From: an uncultured Oxalobacteraceae bacterium | GTDB lineage: Bacteria > Pseudomonadota > Gammaproteobacteria > Burkholderiales > Burkholderiaceae | Assembly (NCBI GenBank): GCA_946478765.1 | Contig: CAMLDH010000069.1 | Span: 1-14,646, forward strand | Direction of reading: 5' to 3' | Length of the DNA stretch: 14,646 nt | In this document: positions 6,906 to 14,619 of the stretch, piece by piece | Layout: each line of letters opens with the position of its first letter | How positions within the stretch are numbered: the first letter of the stretch is position 1 | Translations under genes and position numbers: made by a program | Notes under the pieces: generated by a model | What the model saw: only the letters and a program-made list of their open reading frames with translations | The model's database searches: none | What the model was told of the DNA's origin: nothing

Positions 6906-8159
6906 ATGGCAAAGAAGAATGCGTTCTACGCACAATCCGGCGGCGTGACTGCCGTCATCAACGCATCCGCCTGCGGCGTGATTGAAACCGCGCGCAAACA
7001 CAAGGACAAGATCGGCAAGGTCTATGCCGGACGCAACGGCATTATCGGCGCACTGACCGAGGATCTGATCGACACCGGCAAGGAATCCGCCTCGGCCATC
7101 GCGGCGCTGCGCACCACGCCGTCCGGCGCGTTCGGCTCGTGCCGTTACAAGCTCAAAAGCCTGGAAGCCAACAAGCGCGAATACGAACGCCTGATCGACG
7201 TATTCAAGGCACATAACATCGGCTATTTCTTCTACAACGGCGGCGGCGATTCGGCCGACACCTGCTTCAAGGTGTCGCAGTTGTCCGCGACGCTCGGTTA
7301 TCCGGTGCAGGCGATCCACGTGCCCAAGACCGTGGACAACGACCTGCCCATTACCGATTGCTGCCCCGGCTTCGGTTCGGTCGCCAAGTACATTGCAGTG
7401 TCCACCCTGGAAGCGTCGTTCGACGTGAAGTCGATGGCCAAGACCTCGACCAAGGTCTTCGTGCTCGAGGTCATGGGCCGTCATGCGGGCTGGATCGCCG
7501 CGGCCGGCGGACTGCTGGCGGATCACGATGTTCCGGTCGTGATCCTGTTTCCGGAAGTGGAATTCGATCAAAAGAAATTTCTCGCAAGGGTCGATGCCAA
7601 CGTCAAGAAATTCGGTTACTGCACGGTCGTCGTATCGGAAGGATGCCATTACCCGGATGGCCGGTTTCTGGCCGAGCAGGGGACGCGAGACGCGTTCGGC
7701 CATGCACAATTGGGCGGTGCGGCGCCGGTCGTCGCCAACATCGTCAAGGAAGCGCTGGGCTATAAATTCCACTGGGCGGTGGCCGATTATCTGCAACGCT
7801 CGGCGCGCCACATTGCGTCCAAGACAGACGTCAAGCACGCTTACGAACTGGGCAAGGCCGCGGTGGACTTGGCGGTCAAGGGCCGCAATGCCGTGATGCC
7901 CACCATCGACCGGATTTCCGACGTGCCCTACAAATACAAGATCGGCGTCGCCGATCTGAAGGACGTGGCCAACGTCGAGAAATTCATGCCGAAAAATTTC
8001 ATCAGCAAGGATGGTTTCGGCATTACCGAAAAATGCAAACGCTACCTGGCGCCGCTGATTCAGGGTGAAGATTATCCGAAATACGTGGATGGCCTGCCGC
8101 AGTACGTGACGCTGAAGAACCAGGGCGTGCCGAAGAAATTACAGCCTTTCAAGGTGTAG
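6906..8159 (+). CDS. pfp: Pyrophosphate-dependent 6-phosphofructokinase
   Basis: A 417-residue phosphofructokinase-family protein that interconverts fructose 6-phosphate and fructose 1,6-bisphosphate, here most likely with pyrophosphate, so reversibly. The phosphate-donor loop is GGGDS at 112-116, with an Asp where ATP enzymes have Gly. The catalytic loop is PKTVDND at 140-146 (base D144), and Lys 141 in place of the ATP enzyme's Gly is the classic PPi-specificity mark. MGRHAGW (190-196) and SEG (244-246) are the sugar-phosphate motifs. The usual Asp of GGDDS is Gly 114. ATG 6906 follows a good GAGGA (6891-6895). It converges with the transporter gene to its right with only 33 bp between and no clear terminator. 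Cytoplasmic, glycolysis/gluconeogenesis. Confidence 0.93.
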   Translation: MAKKNAFYAQSGGVTAVINASACGVIETARKHKDKIGKVYAGRNGIIGALTEDLIDTGKESASAIAALRTTPSGAFGSCRYKLKSLEANKREYERLIDVFKAHNIGYFFYNGGGDSADTCFKVSQLSATLGYPVQAIHVPKTVDNDLPITDCCPGFGSVAKYIAVSTLEASFDVKSMAKTSTKVFVLEVMGRHAGWIAAAGGLLADHDVPVVILFPEVEFDQKKFLARVDANVKKFGYCTVVVSEGCHYPDGRFLAEQGTRDAFGHAQLGGAAPVVANIVKEALGYKFHWAVADYLQRSARHIASKTDVKHAYELGKAAVDLAVKGRNAVMPTIDRISDVPYKYKIGVADLKDVANVEKFMPKNFISKDGFGITEKCKRYLAPLIQGEDYPKYVDGLPQYVTLKNQGVPKKLQPFKV

Positions 8160-8192
8160 AAAAAGCCGCTTCAGATCTGCCGGGACTTCGGT

Positions 8193-10154
8193 TTATACCT
8201 TCATCGGCAGAATCACCATCTGCAAACCTTGGAAATGCAGGCGCCGCTGGATTGCCAATGCCGCCTGGTTATGCAGCAATCGTGTAAACCAGTTGTCATG
8301 CTCGAAAATCAGCTTGCTGGTGAAGAAAATCGCATTGGGATATTCCTCGCTGATGTTTTCGCACAGCTTGGTCACTTCATCGACCACATCCGTTCCAAAA
8401 CCGAGGTACGCAGCGGAAGCCATGCCATGGCTATGGCAAAAGTCCACGAAGAACTTGAGCGTCGCATTCGCTTCCGCGCGCATTTGCTCGACCGCGCCCT
8501 CGCCGCCGTACGCATGCGAATCGACGGTGCGTGCATTGACAAAAATGAAGTTCTTGAAATGCCCTGGAAACATGCGCTGTACCCACAGCAACGCATGCAA
8601 GCCGCCACCGCGCGACGTGCCGACGATGAACACGGCAGTCTGATTAGCCGGGTCGGGCATGACCGGACCGACATGCGGACCAAACGGCTGGTTGGCGAAT
8701 ACCTGGTCGACCGAGTGAATCGCCTCTTTCGTATCGCGATAGTGATTGCGGATATAGATACACAAAGCGGCAATCGCAGCGATGATAACTGCGGCCGCCC
8801 AGCCGCCTTCGGCAAACTTCTCGACCAGCAATACCGCGAGAATGCCGGCGCAAATCACGAAGCCCAGCAGGGAGAGAAAAAAGCGCTTCTTCCAGTGCTC
8901 CAGTTCCTTGCGATGCTGCCACCAATACAGGCACAAACCAAACAATGAAATCGCAAACGTCAGAAACACCGACACCGAATACAGCACGACCAGCAATGTG
9001 ACACTGCCGCGCGTCCAGAACAGGATTGCCAGCGCCGCGATACCCAGCACGAGAATGCCGTTTTGCGTCACCAGCCGGGTCGATAGGTAACGGAATTTGT
9101 GCGGCACCCAGGAGTCCGATGCCATATTCGACAATACCGCAGGGCCGCCGAGAAATCCGGTGTTGGCGGCCACGAACAACAATCCCGCTTCGAATGTCAG
9201 CACTACGATCAACACCAGCTTGTTCGTCCACTCGCCGCCGAATCCAATGCTGTTGATGATGGCCTTGAAGGTTGTTGCATTCAAGGTCTCGCCTTCCACC
9301 GGCGTCGCATTCCACAACAGGTATAACAAGATAATGCCGCTGGCGGTGAACGCCAGCGACAGCGCCATGTAGATCATCGTCATCTTGCCGGTATGCACGC
9401 GCGGCTCGGCCAGAATATTCACGTTGTTCGAGACCGCTTCCAGGCCGGTGTAGGTGCCGCCGCCCTGCGAGTACGCGAGCAGCAGCATGCCGGACACACC
9501 GATCCAGCCAATATGACTCGCCAGTTCGCTGGTTTCAGCCAAGGTGCTCGGCACCAGTTCCGGCAAATGCGATGCGTGCGCGAAAATGCCATACACGATC
9601 AGCACGAAATGCGTAACCACGAATCCCAGAAAAATCGGCAGCAATATCTTGATCGCCTCCTTCAATCCACGCAGATTCAGTATGATCAGAATGCCGATAA
9701 AACATACTTCCGCCCATAGCTTGTATTCCTGAAACCAGAGCGGCAGGAGCGACGCCAGCGCCTCGATGCCGGCGGCGATCGAAATCGCAATCGTCAGCAC
9801 ATAGTCGAGCACCAGCGCACAGCCCGCGATCAATCCCATGTAAGGGCCGACCAGCTTGGTGGCGACGCGGTAGCCGCCGCCGCCGGTCGGAAACAACTCG
9901 ATCACCTGGTTATATGCCAGCGCAATGATGAACACCGTCACGGCAGTGGCGATTGCCATATACAGGCCGAGGTGCGTGTGCCCTCCAAGCGCACGGAAGG
10001 TCTCTTCCGGGCCATACGCCGACGATGACAATCCGTCCGCGCCCAAACCGACCCACGCCAGGAACGCAACCAGTGCCAACGAATGGCGCGTCTCGCTCTT
10101 GAGCGGGTCAAGCGCCTTGCCGAGCACGATCTCTCGAATTTTTTTGGGCTTCAT
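8193..10154 (-). CDS. APC-superfamily transporter related to the KimA/KUP potassium importers
   Basis: A 653-residue protein with about twelve membrane segments (25-470) and a soluble C-terminal domain (about 500-653). The N-terminal stretch GADGLSSSAYGPEE (38-51), FPTGGGGY (88-95) and LVLDYVLTIAISIAAG (114-129) closely match Bacillus KimA-type carriers. D40, Y47, D117, Y118 and T121 fall where KimA has residues I recall as K+ ligands. Proton-coupled potassium uptake is therefore the best guess, though many relatives are annotated only as amino acid permeases. The C-terminal domain looks like a Rossmann/USP-type fold (TAVFIVGTSRGGG at 506-518). In Bacillus that region senses c-di-AMP, a nucleotide not expected in betaproteobacteria. 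Start ATG 10154 gives MKPKKIREIVLGK, a plausible amphipathic N-terminus; the ribosome binding site is weak. Confidence 0.85.
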   Translation of the reverse strand: MKPKKIREIVLGKALDPLKSETRHSLALVAFLAWVGLGADGLSSSAYGPEETFRALGGHTHLGLYMAIATAVTVFIIALAYNQVIELFPTGGGGYRVATKLVGPYMGLIAGCALVLDYVLTIAISIAAGIEALASLLPLWFQEYKLWAEVCFIGILIILNLRGLKEAIKILLPIFLGFVVTHFVLIVYGIFAHASHLPELVPSTLAETSELASHIGWIGVSGMLLLAYSQGGGTYTGLEAVSNNVNILAEPRVHTGKMTMIYMALSLAFTASGIILLYLLWNATPVEGETLNATTFKAIINSIGFGGEWTNKLVLIVVLTFEAGLLFVAANTGFLGGPAVLSNMASDSWVPHKFRYLSTRLVTQNGILVLGIAALAILFWTRGSVTLLVVLYSVSVFLTFAISLFGLCLYWWQHRKELEHWKKRFFLSLLGFVICAGILAVLLVEKFAEGGWAAAVIIAAIAALCIYIRNHYRDTKEAIHSVDQVFANQPFGPHVGPVMPDPANQTAVFIVGTSRGGGLHALLWVQRMFPGHFKNFIFVNARTVDSHAYGGEGAVEQMRAEANATLKFFVDFCHSHGMASAAYLGFGTDVVDEVTKLCENISEEYPNAIFFTSKLIFEHDNWFTRLLHNQAALAIQRRLHFQGLQMVILPMKV

Positions 10155-10201
10155 TGAATTTAGCGGCTTTATGCTGTTTGATTAGATTAAATGGAGAGGC
10201 G

Positions 10202-10231
10202 ATGATACGCCCTTAACTTACCGAGTAACAA
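10202..10231 (-). promoter_or_regulatory. Candidate promoter for the KimA-like transporter
   Basis: On the minus strand TTGTTA (10231-10226) and TATCAT (10207-10202) form a -35/-10 pair with an 18-bp spacer, about 50 bp upstream of the ATG at 10154. It lies back to back with the tRNA-Leu promoter. Confidence 0.4.
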
Positions 10232-10251
10232 TCTCGGATGTGCGAGGGATG

Positions 10252-10280
10252 TTGCTCGGATGCTGCAAATAAGCGATAAT
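10252..10280 (+). promoter_or_regulatory. Promoter of the tRNA-Leu gene
   Basis: TTGCTC at 10252-10257 and GATAAT at 10275-10280 are separated by exactly 17 bp, and transcription would start a few bases before the mature tRNA 5' end at 10293. Confidence 0.65.
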
Positions 10281-10292
10281 AGCGTTTGTGTC

Positions 10293-10379
10293 GCCGAGAT
10301 GGCGGAATAGGTAGACGCACGGGACTCAAAATCCCGCGGTGGTGACACCGTGCCGGTTCGATTCCGGCTCTCGGCACCA
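10293..10379 (+). tRNA. tRNA-Leu (anticodon CAA)
   Basis: An 87-nt type II tRNA. The acceptor arms GCCGAGA (10293-10299) and TCTCGGC (10369-10375) pair fully, followed by discriminator A and an encoded CCA (10377-10379). The anticodon stem CGGGA/TCCCG (10320-10324 and 10332-10336) holds the loop CTCAAAA with anticodon CAA at 10327-10329, reading UUG. A long variable arm and a T arm with GGTTCGATTCC confirm the leucine class. It is a single-gene unit with its own promoter and terminator; no integrated element is seen at its 3' end. Confidence 0.98.
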
Positions 10380-10387
10380 ACATGATT

Positions 10388-10411
10388 ACGCACCTTTTCA
10401 GGTGCGTTTTT
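10388..10411 (+). terminator. Intrinsic terminator after tRNA-Leu
   Basis: ACGCACCT (10388-10395) pairs perfectly with AGGTGCGT (10400-10407) around a TTTC loop and runs into TTTTT. Confidence 0.92.
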
Positions 10412-10453
10412 CATTTTGGCAAAGATTTTTCGTACAATCGGTATGTTTACAAT

Positions 10454-10471
10454 GAGACCAAACAAGGTCTC
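10454..10471 (+). promoter_or_regulatory. Inverted repeat in the 5'-nucleotidase leader
   Basis: GAGACC (10454-10459) and GGTCTC (10466-10471) flank AAACAA, forming a perfect 6-bp dyad. It directly follows a TACAAT (10448-10453) that could be a -10 box, although no -35 box is clear. It may be an operator or a leader hairpin. Confidence 0.4.
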
Positions 10472-10541
10472 GTGATTGATGAGGGCGTTGCGCTGACAAC
10501 AGCCAAAACCAATGTCTGAACCATCAGGAACATACTGATCC

Positions 10542-11444
10542 ATGCCCGTCTCCCTCGATAATTTATTAGTAATCGGCATCTCTTCCCGCGCGCTGTTCGA
10601 CCTGGAAGCGGAAGAAGTGATTTTCCGCACGCAAGGTCTGGACGCGTATCGTCGGCACCAACTCGACAATGAGAACGAAATCCTGAAGCTCGGTTCCGGC
10701 TTCGCATTGGTGCGGGCATTGCTGAAACTGAACGTGTTGACGCACAACCAGCGTTTCGTCGAAGTCGTCATCATGTCGCGCAATTCTTCCGAGACATCGA
10801 TGCGCATTTTCAATTCCATTGAACACTACGGTCTCGACATTACGCGCGCCGTGCTGTCCGGCGGCGCTTCGCTGGCACCGTATCTGCAGGCGTTCAATGT
10901 GAGCCTGTTTTTGTCGCTGCATGAAGACGACGTGCAAGCGGCGGTCAATTCCGGCGTCGCCTCCGCGCTGCTGTATCAAAAGCCGGAGAGCGCGCTGGAG
11001 GAACTGAACCAGATTCGCATTGCATTCGATGGCGATGCGGTGATTTTTTCGGATGAGTCGGAACGGATTTTTCAAACCCAGGGGATTGAAGCCTTCGAAC
11101 AGCATGAGCGCGAAAACGCGAAGAAGCCGCTGCCGGAAGGCCCGTTCGCGCGCCTGCTGAAGGCGTTATCGTTCATTCAAAACAATTTGAAAGATGCCGA
11201 GGGACGTGCGGCGCCGATTCGCACCGCGTTGGTGACGGCTCGCTCGTCGCCCGCGCATGAGCGGGTGATCCGCACCCTGCGCGCATGGGATGTCGCGATT
11301 GACGAAACTTTCTTCATGGGCGGGGTCGCGAAATCGGATGTGCTGGCCGCATTCAAGCCGCACATGTTTTTCGATGACCAGCAAGGGCATTGCGATCGCG
11401 CTGCGACGCTGGTGCCGACCGGGCGGGTGCCGATTCGGCGATAA
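10542..11444 (+). CDS. 5'-nucleotidase of the cytosolic (PF06189-like) family
   Basis: A 300-residue soluble protein of the cytosolic 5'-nucleotidase family, HAD-fold enzymes that remove the 5' phosphate from nucleoside monophosphates. The C-terminal half carries the HAD signatures: IAFDGDAVIF (160-169; nucleophile D163 and D165), VTARSS (231-236; motif II T232), K264 in GGVAKSDVL, and FFDDQ (276-280; D278, D279). The N-terminal half (about 9-138) can be aligned with the C-terminal half along most of its length but has lost all these residues, so the protein looks like an internal duplication with one dead copy. ATG 10542 follows AGGAA at 10526-10530. Single gene behind tRNA-Leu; convergent with maeB across a shared terminator. 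Substrate preference cannot be read from the sequence. Confidence 0.88.
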   Translation: MPVSLDNLLVIGISSRALFDLEAEEVIFRTQGLDAYRRHQLDNENEILKLGSGFALVRALLKLNVLTHNQRFVEVVIMSRNSSETSMRIFNSIEHYGLDITRAVLSGGASLAPYLQAFNVSLFLSLHEDDVQAAVNSGVASALLYQKPESALEELNQIRIAFDGDAVIFSDESERIFQTQGIEAFEQHERENAKKPLPEGPFARLLKALSFIQNNLKDAEGRAAPIRTALVTARSSPAHERVIRTLRAWDVAIDETFFMGGVAKSDVLAAFKPHMFFDDQQGHCDRAATLVPTGRVPIRR

Positions 11445-11464
11445 CATTGCCGCGATGAAAAATC

Positions 11465-11503
11465 AAAAAAGCCGCTCCCCTGATTCAGGGGAACGGCTTT
11501 TTT
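11465..11503. terminator. Bidirectional terminator between the 5'-nucleotidase gene and maeB
   Basis: AAAAAAGCCG (11465-11474) pairs with CGGCTTTTTT (11494-11503). An inner stem, CCCCTG (11477-11482) with CAGGGG (11486-11491), follows a small CT/AA internal loop. The A and T runs on both sides serve both convergent genes. Confidence 0.92.
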
Positions 11504-11530
11504 CTCAACCGCGCTTTTTTAATTACCTGC

Positions 11531-13843
11531 CTAGCGATCCGCCACCGCATCGACCACGCACAACGCCGTCATATTGACAATCCGGCGCACCGTCGCTGAC
11601 GGTGTCAGGATATGCACCGGCTTGGCGCAACCGAGCAGCACAGGACCAATCGCGATACCGTTGCCGGCCGCAGTCTTGAGCAGGTTGTACGAAATATTCG
11701 CTGCATCGATATTCGGCAGCACCAGCAAGTTCGCATCGCCCTTCAACTTAGAATCCGGCATCATTTTCTTCAGCAATTTGCTGTCGAGTGCGGTGTCGCC
11801 GTGCATCTCGCCGTCAACTTCCAGATCCGGTGCATTTCTTTGAATGATGGCCAGAGCTGCACGCATTTTTTTCGCCGATTCGCTGTTGCTGGAACCGAAG
11901 TTCGAATGCGACAGCAACGCGGCACGCGGCATCAAACCGAAGCGGCGCATTTCTTCCGCGGCCAGAATGGTGATCTCGGCCAATTGCTCGGCGCTCGGAT
12001 TTTCATTGACGTGCGTGTCGACCAATACTACCTGGCGGTTCGGCAGGATCAAGCCATTCATCGCGGCGTACACGTTGACGCCTTCGCGTTTGCCCAGCAC
12101 TTGATCGACATAATGCAGATGCACGGCGGTGGTGCCGAAGGTGCCGCAAATCATGCCGTCGGCATCGCCTTTATGGATCATCATCGAACCGATCAGCGTA
12201 TGACGGCGGCGCATTTCCAGTTTCGCGTATTGCTCGGTGACGCCTTTGCGGCTCGTCATCGCATGATAAGTCTGCCAGTAATCGCGATAGCGCTCGTCAA
12301 ATTCCGGATTGATCGCCAAAAAGTCGACATCCGGCTTCAACCGCAAACCGTATTTTTCGATGTTTTGCTGCAGAATGGCCGGACGGCCGACCAGGATCGG
12401 CTTCGCGAGTTTTTCATCGACTACGATTTGCACGGCGCGCAGCACGCGCTCTTCTTCCCCTTCCGCAAACACGATGCGTTTTTTGCCGGCCGGCGCATTC
12501 TTCGCCACCTGGAAAATCGGCTTCATGAAGGTGCCGCTGTGATAGACGAATTGCTGCAGGCGATCGCGATACGCCTGCATATCGGGAATCGGCCGCACGG
12601 CCACGCCGGATTCCTCGGCGGCCTTGGCGACGGCCGGCGCGATCATCATCATCAGGCGCGGGTCGAACGGTTTCGGGATGATGTATTCCGGCCCGAAGCA
12701 CAGATTGGTAATGCCGTATGTGGTAGCAACGATGTCGGATTGCTCGGCTTGCGCCAACTCGGCGATCGCATGTACCGATGCGATCTCCATCTTGCGTGTA
12801 ATCGTGGTAGCGCCGCAATCGAGCGCGCCGCGGAAAATGTACGGGAAGCACAGCACGTTATTGACTTGATTCGGATAATCGGAGCGGCCGGTCGCAATGA
12901 TCGCGTCGTCGCGTACTGCCCTCACTTCTTCCGGCAGGATTTCCGGGGTCGGATTGGCGAGCGCCAGCACCAGCGGCTTGGCGGCCATGGTCTTGACCAT
13001 CTCCGGTTTCAACACGCCGCCCGCCGACAGGCCGAGGAAAATGTCGGCGCCGGGAATGATTTCGCCGAGCGAACGCGCATGCGTCTCTTGCGCGAAACGT
13101 TCCTTGTCCGGATCCATCAATTCGGCGCGGCCCTTGTACACGACGCCGGCCAGATCGGTGACGTAAATATTTTCAATCGGAAAGCCGAGATCGACGATCA
13201 GATCCAGACATGCCAGCGCGGCTGCGCCAGCGCCGGACACGACCAGTTTGCATTTCTTGATGTCTTTGCCGACGACTTTCAAGCCGTTCAGAATCGCCGC
13301 GCCGACAATGATCGCGGTGCCGTGCTGATCGTCGTGAAAGACCGGGATTTTCATCCGGTCGCGCAATTTGCGTTCGATGTAAAAGCATTCCGGCGCCTTG
13401 ATGTCTTCCAGGTTCACGCCGCCGAAGGTCGGCTCCAGAGAGGCGATGATGTCGCATAGCTTGTCCGGATCGGACTCGTTGATTTCGATATCGAATACAT
13501 CGATGCCGGCGAACTTCTTGAACAGCACGCCCTTGCCCTCCATCACCGGCTTCGATGCCAGCGGACCGATATTGCCCAGACCGAGCACCGCTGTGCCGTT
13601 GGTGATGACCGCGACCAGATTGCCGCGCGCCGTGTATTTGAACGCATTGGCAGGATCGACGACGATTTCTTCGCATGCAGCGGCGACACCAGGCGAATAC
13701 GCCAGGGCCAGATCGCGCTGATTGGTCAGTTGTTTGGTGGGGGTGACGCTGATCTTGCCGGGGGTGGGGAATTCGTGGTACTCAAGGGCCGCTTGCCGCA
13801 ATTGCTGACGAAGTTCTTCTTTTTGGGTAATGAGCGAATCCAT
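11531..13843 (-). CDS. maeB: NADP-dependent malic enzyme with C-terminal phosphotransacetylase-like domain
   Basis: A 770-residue MaeB-type protein that oxidatively decarboxylates malate to pyruvate and makes NADPH. Residues about 1-430 form the malic enzyme: YSPGVA at 49-54, EDIKAPECF at 146-154 (metal ligand E146), HDDQHGT at 170-176 (D171, D172) and the dinucleotide-binding GAGAAA at 204-209. Residues about 445-770 resemble phosphotransacetylase ([12 protein letters not shown] at 459-470, [13 protein letters not shown] at 555-567, PNIDAAN at 710-716). In this family that domain does not catalyse acetyl transfer; it binds acetyl-CoA as an allosteric effector and aids oligomerisation. Length is normal and no frameshift is seen. 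The ATG at 13843 has a strong AAGGAAGG (CCTTCC at 13852-13857 on the plus strand) eight bases upstream. Divergent from the rubrerythrin gene. Confidence 0.97.
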   Translation of the reverse strand: MDSLITQKEELRQQLRQAALEYHEFPTPGKISVTPTKQLTNQRDLALAYSPGVAAACEEIVVDPANAFKYTARGNLVAVITNGTAVLGLGNIGPLASKPVMEGKGVLFKKFAGIDVFDIEINESDPDKLCDIIASLEPTFGGVNLEDIKAPECFYIERKLRDRMKIPVFHDDQHGTAIIVGAAILNGLKVVGKDIKKCKLVVSGAGAAALACLDLIVDLGFPIENIYVTDLAGVVYKGRAELMDPDKERFAQETHARSLGEIIPGADIFLGLSAGGVLKPEMVKTMAAKPLVLALANPTPEILPEEVRAVRDDAIIATGRSDYPNQVNNVLCFPYIFRGALDCGATTITRKMEIASVHAIAELAQAEQSDIVATTYGITNLCFGPEYIIPKPFDPRLMMMIAPAVAKAAEESGVAVRPIPDMQAYRDRLQQFVYHSGTFMKPIFQVAKNAPAGKKRIVFAEGEEERVLRAVQIVVDEKLAKPILVGRPAILQQNIEKYGLRLKPDVDFLAINPEFDERYRDYWQTYHAMTSRKGVTEQYAKLEMRRRHTLIGSMMIHKGDADGMICGTFGTTAVHLHYVDQVLGKREGVNVYAAMNGLILPNRQVVLVDTHVNENPSAEQLAEITILAAEEMRRFGLMPRAALLSHSNFGSSNSESAKKMRAALAIIQRNAPDLEVDGEMHGDTALDSKLLKKMMPDSKLKGDANLLVLPNIDAANISYNLLKTAAGNGIAIGPVLLGCAKPVHILTPSATVRRIVNMTALCVVDAVADR

Positions 13844-13863
13844 CTGTGCGACCTTCCTTTTTT

Positions 13864-13924
13864 ACTTACGGAAAACTTACGATTTTATCAGAGGGTAAAG
13901 TTTAAGCTTATACGTATTTATACG
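13864..13924. repeat. Two pairs of helix-phased 7-bp direct repeats upstream of maeB
   Basis: ACTTACG occurs at 13864-13870 and 13875-13881, 11 bp apart. TTATACG occurs at 13908-13914 and 13918-13924, 10 bp apart. Spacing near one helical turn is typical of tandem regulator half-sites. They sit 20-80 bp before the maeB ATG (minus strand), where its promoter should be. Confidence 0.4.
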
Positions 13925-13968
13925 AACTTAATGCATTTTCGGCATAGGGTCGCCCATTAAATAAAATG

Positions 13969-14025
13969 CAACATAAAACATAAAAACTATAAAAACAATA
14001 AAAACTATCAATTTTCTTAATTGAT
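13969..14025. promoter_or_regulatory. G-free A-tract repeat and dyad upstream of rubrerythrin
   Basis: From 13969 to 14022 the plus strand has no G in 54 bases. Within it are five degenerate copies of an A-tract unit (ACATAAA, ACATAAAA, ACTATAAAA, ACAATAAAA, ACTATCAA; 13971-14011) with 7-9 bp spacing. The run ends in a perfect dyad, ATCAATT (14007-14013) and AATTGAT (14019-14025) around TTCTT. A possible -10 TATGAT follows at 14036-14041. It is likely curved promoter DNA plus an operator; the regulator is unknown. Confidence 0.45.
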
Positions 14026-14051
14026 TAACTTTGACTATGATTCATTCCATA

Positions 14052-14072
14052 CCGATTGCAATAGCAAATCGG
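14052..14072 (+). promoter_or_regulatory. Leader hairpin before the rubrerythrin ribosome binding site
   Basis: CCGATT (14052-14057) pairs with AATCGG (14067-14072), and an inner GC/GC pair forms across a bulged A14066, leaving an AATA loop. It ends 14 bases before the AGGAG at 14087-14091. It may stabilise the mRNA 5' end or be a DNA operator. Confidence 0.4.
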
Positions 14073-14097
14073 AATCCTCAACCAACAGGAGTGAATC

Positions 14098-14586
14098 ATG
14101 GCAAATCAGAATTCCGCTATCAAATCCGTCACCATCGAAAACCTCGAAGCCGCATTCGCCGGCGAATCGATGGCGCACATCAAATATCGTTATTTCGCCA
14201 AACTGGCACGCGAAGCCGGCGCCGAGGATGTCGCGAAAACCTTCGAGGAAACCGCCGAGCAAGAAGTCATGCACGCGTTCGGCCATCTCGACCTGCTGTA
14301 CCCGAAAGCGCAATTGACGCCGACCAAGGCGCTCGAAATCGCCATCGAAGGCGAAACCTACGAGTACACCGAGATGTATCCGAAGTTCCGCCACCTGGCG
14401 CTGGAAGAAGGCAATGCCGCCGCCGTGGCCGAGTACGACGAGCAGATCGCCGAATCGAAGGAACATGCGGCCGCCTTCAAGCGCACTTTGGAAATCGCCG
14501 CCAAGCGCTTCGCCGCGCTGGCCCATGTCGAAGAGCGCCACGCCAACCACTACAAGGCCGCGCTGGACAAGCTCAACGCCGCCTGA
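14098..14586 (+). CDS. Rubrerythrin, diiron domain only
   Basis: A 162-residue protein consisting only of the ferritin-like four-helix diiron domain. Iron-ligand candidates are E23 (AGESMAH), the first ExxH E56/H59 (EQEVMH), the G-E-x-x-E pair E86/E89, and the second ExxH E145/H148 (VEERH). Rubrerythrins reduce hydrogen peroxide to water with electrons from rubredoxin. The C-terminal rubredoxin domain of classical 190-residue rubrerythrins is absent; the sequence ends at DKLNAA, and a separate rubredoxin-like gene starts 33 bases later. ATG 14098 follows AGGAG at 14087-14091. It is divergent from maeB behind an unusually A-rich promoter region. A sulerythrin-like subgroup is possible. Confidence 0.93.
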   Translation: MANQNSAIKSVTIENLEAAFAGESMAHIKYRYFAKLAREAGAEDVAKTFEETAEQEVMHAFGHLDLLYPKAQLTPTKALEIAIEGETYEYTEMYPKFRHLALEEGNAAAVAEYDEQIAESKEHAAAFKRTLEIAAKRFAALAHVEERHANHYKAALDKLNAA

Positions 14587-14619
14587 ACCCATCACCACGA
14601 TAAGAAAGCGAGGACCACC

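Noticed and set aside
8160..8192. Terminator between pfp and the transporter gene
   Set aside because: I could find only weak partial pairing and no convincing U tract in the 33-bp gap.
10379..10541. Integration site of a mobile element at the tRNA-Leu 3' end
   Set aside because: No integrase gene and no repeat of the tRNA 3' end was seen in the window; the tRNA is followed at once by its terminator and a normal gene.
11612..13459. 615-codon open frame antisense to maeB
   Set aside because: It is the shadow of a clear maeB gene; the translation is low-complexity His/Arg/Asp-rich sequence with no domain and no ribosome binding site.
13971..14011. CRISPR-like array before rubrerythrin
   Set aside because: Units are 7-9 bp, degenerate and without spacers; this is promoter A-tract DNA.
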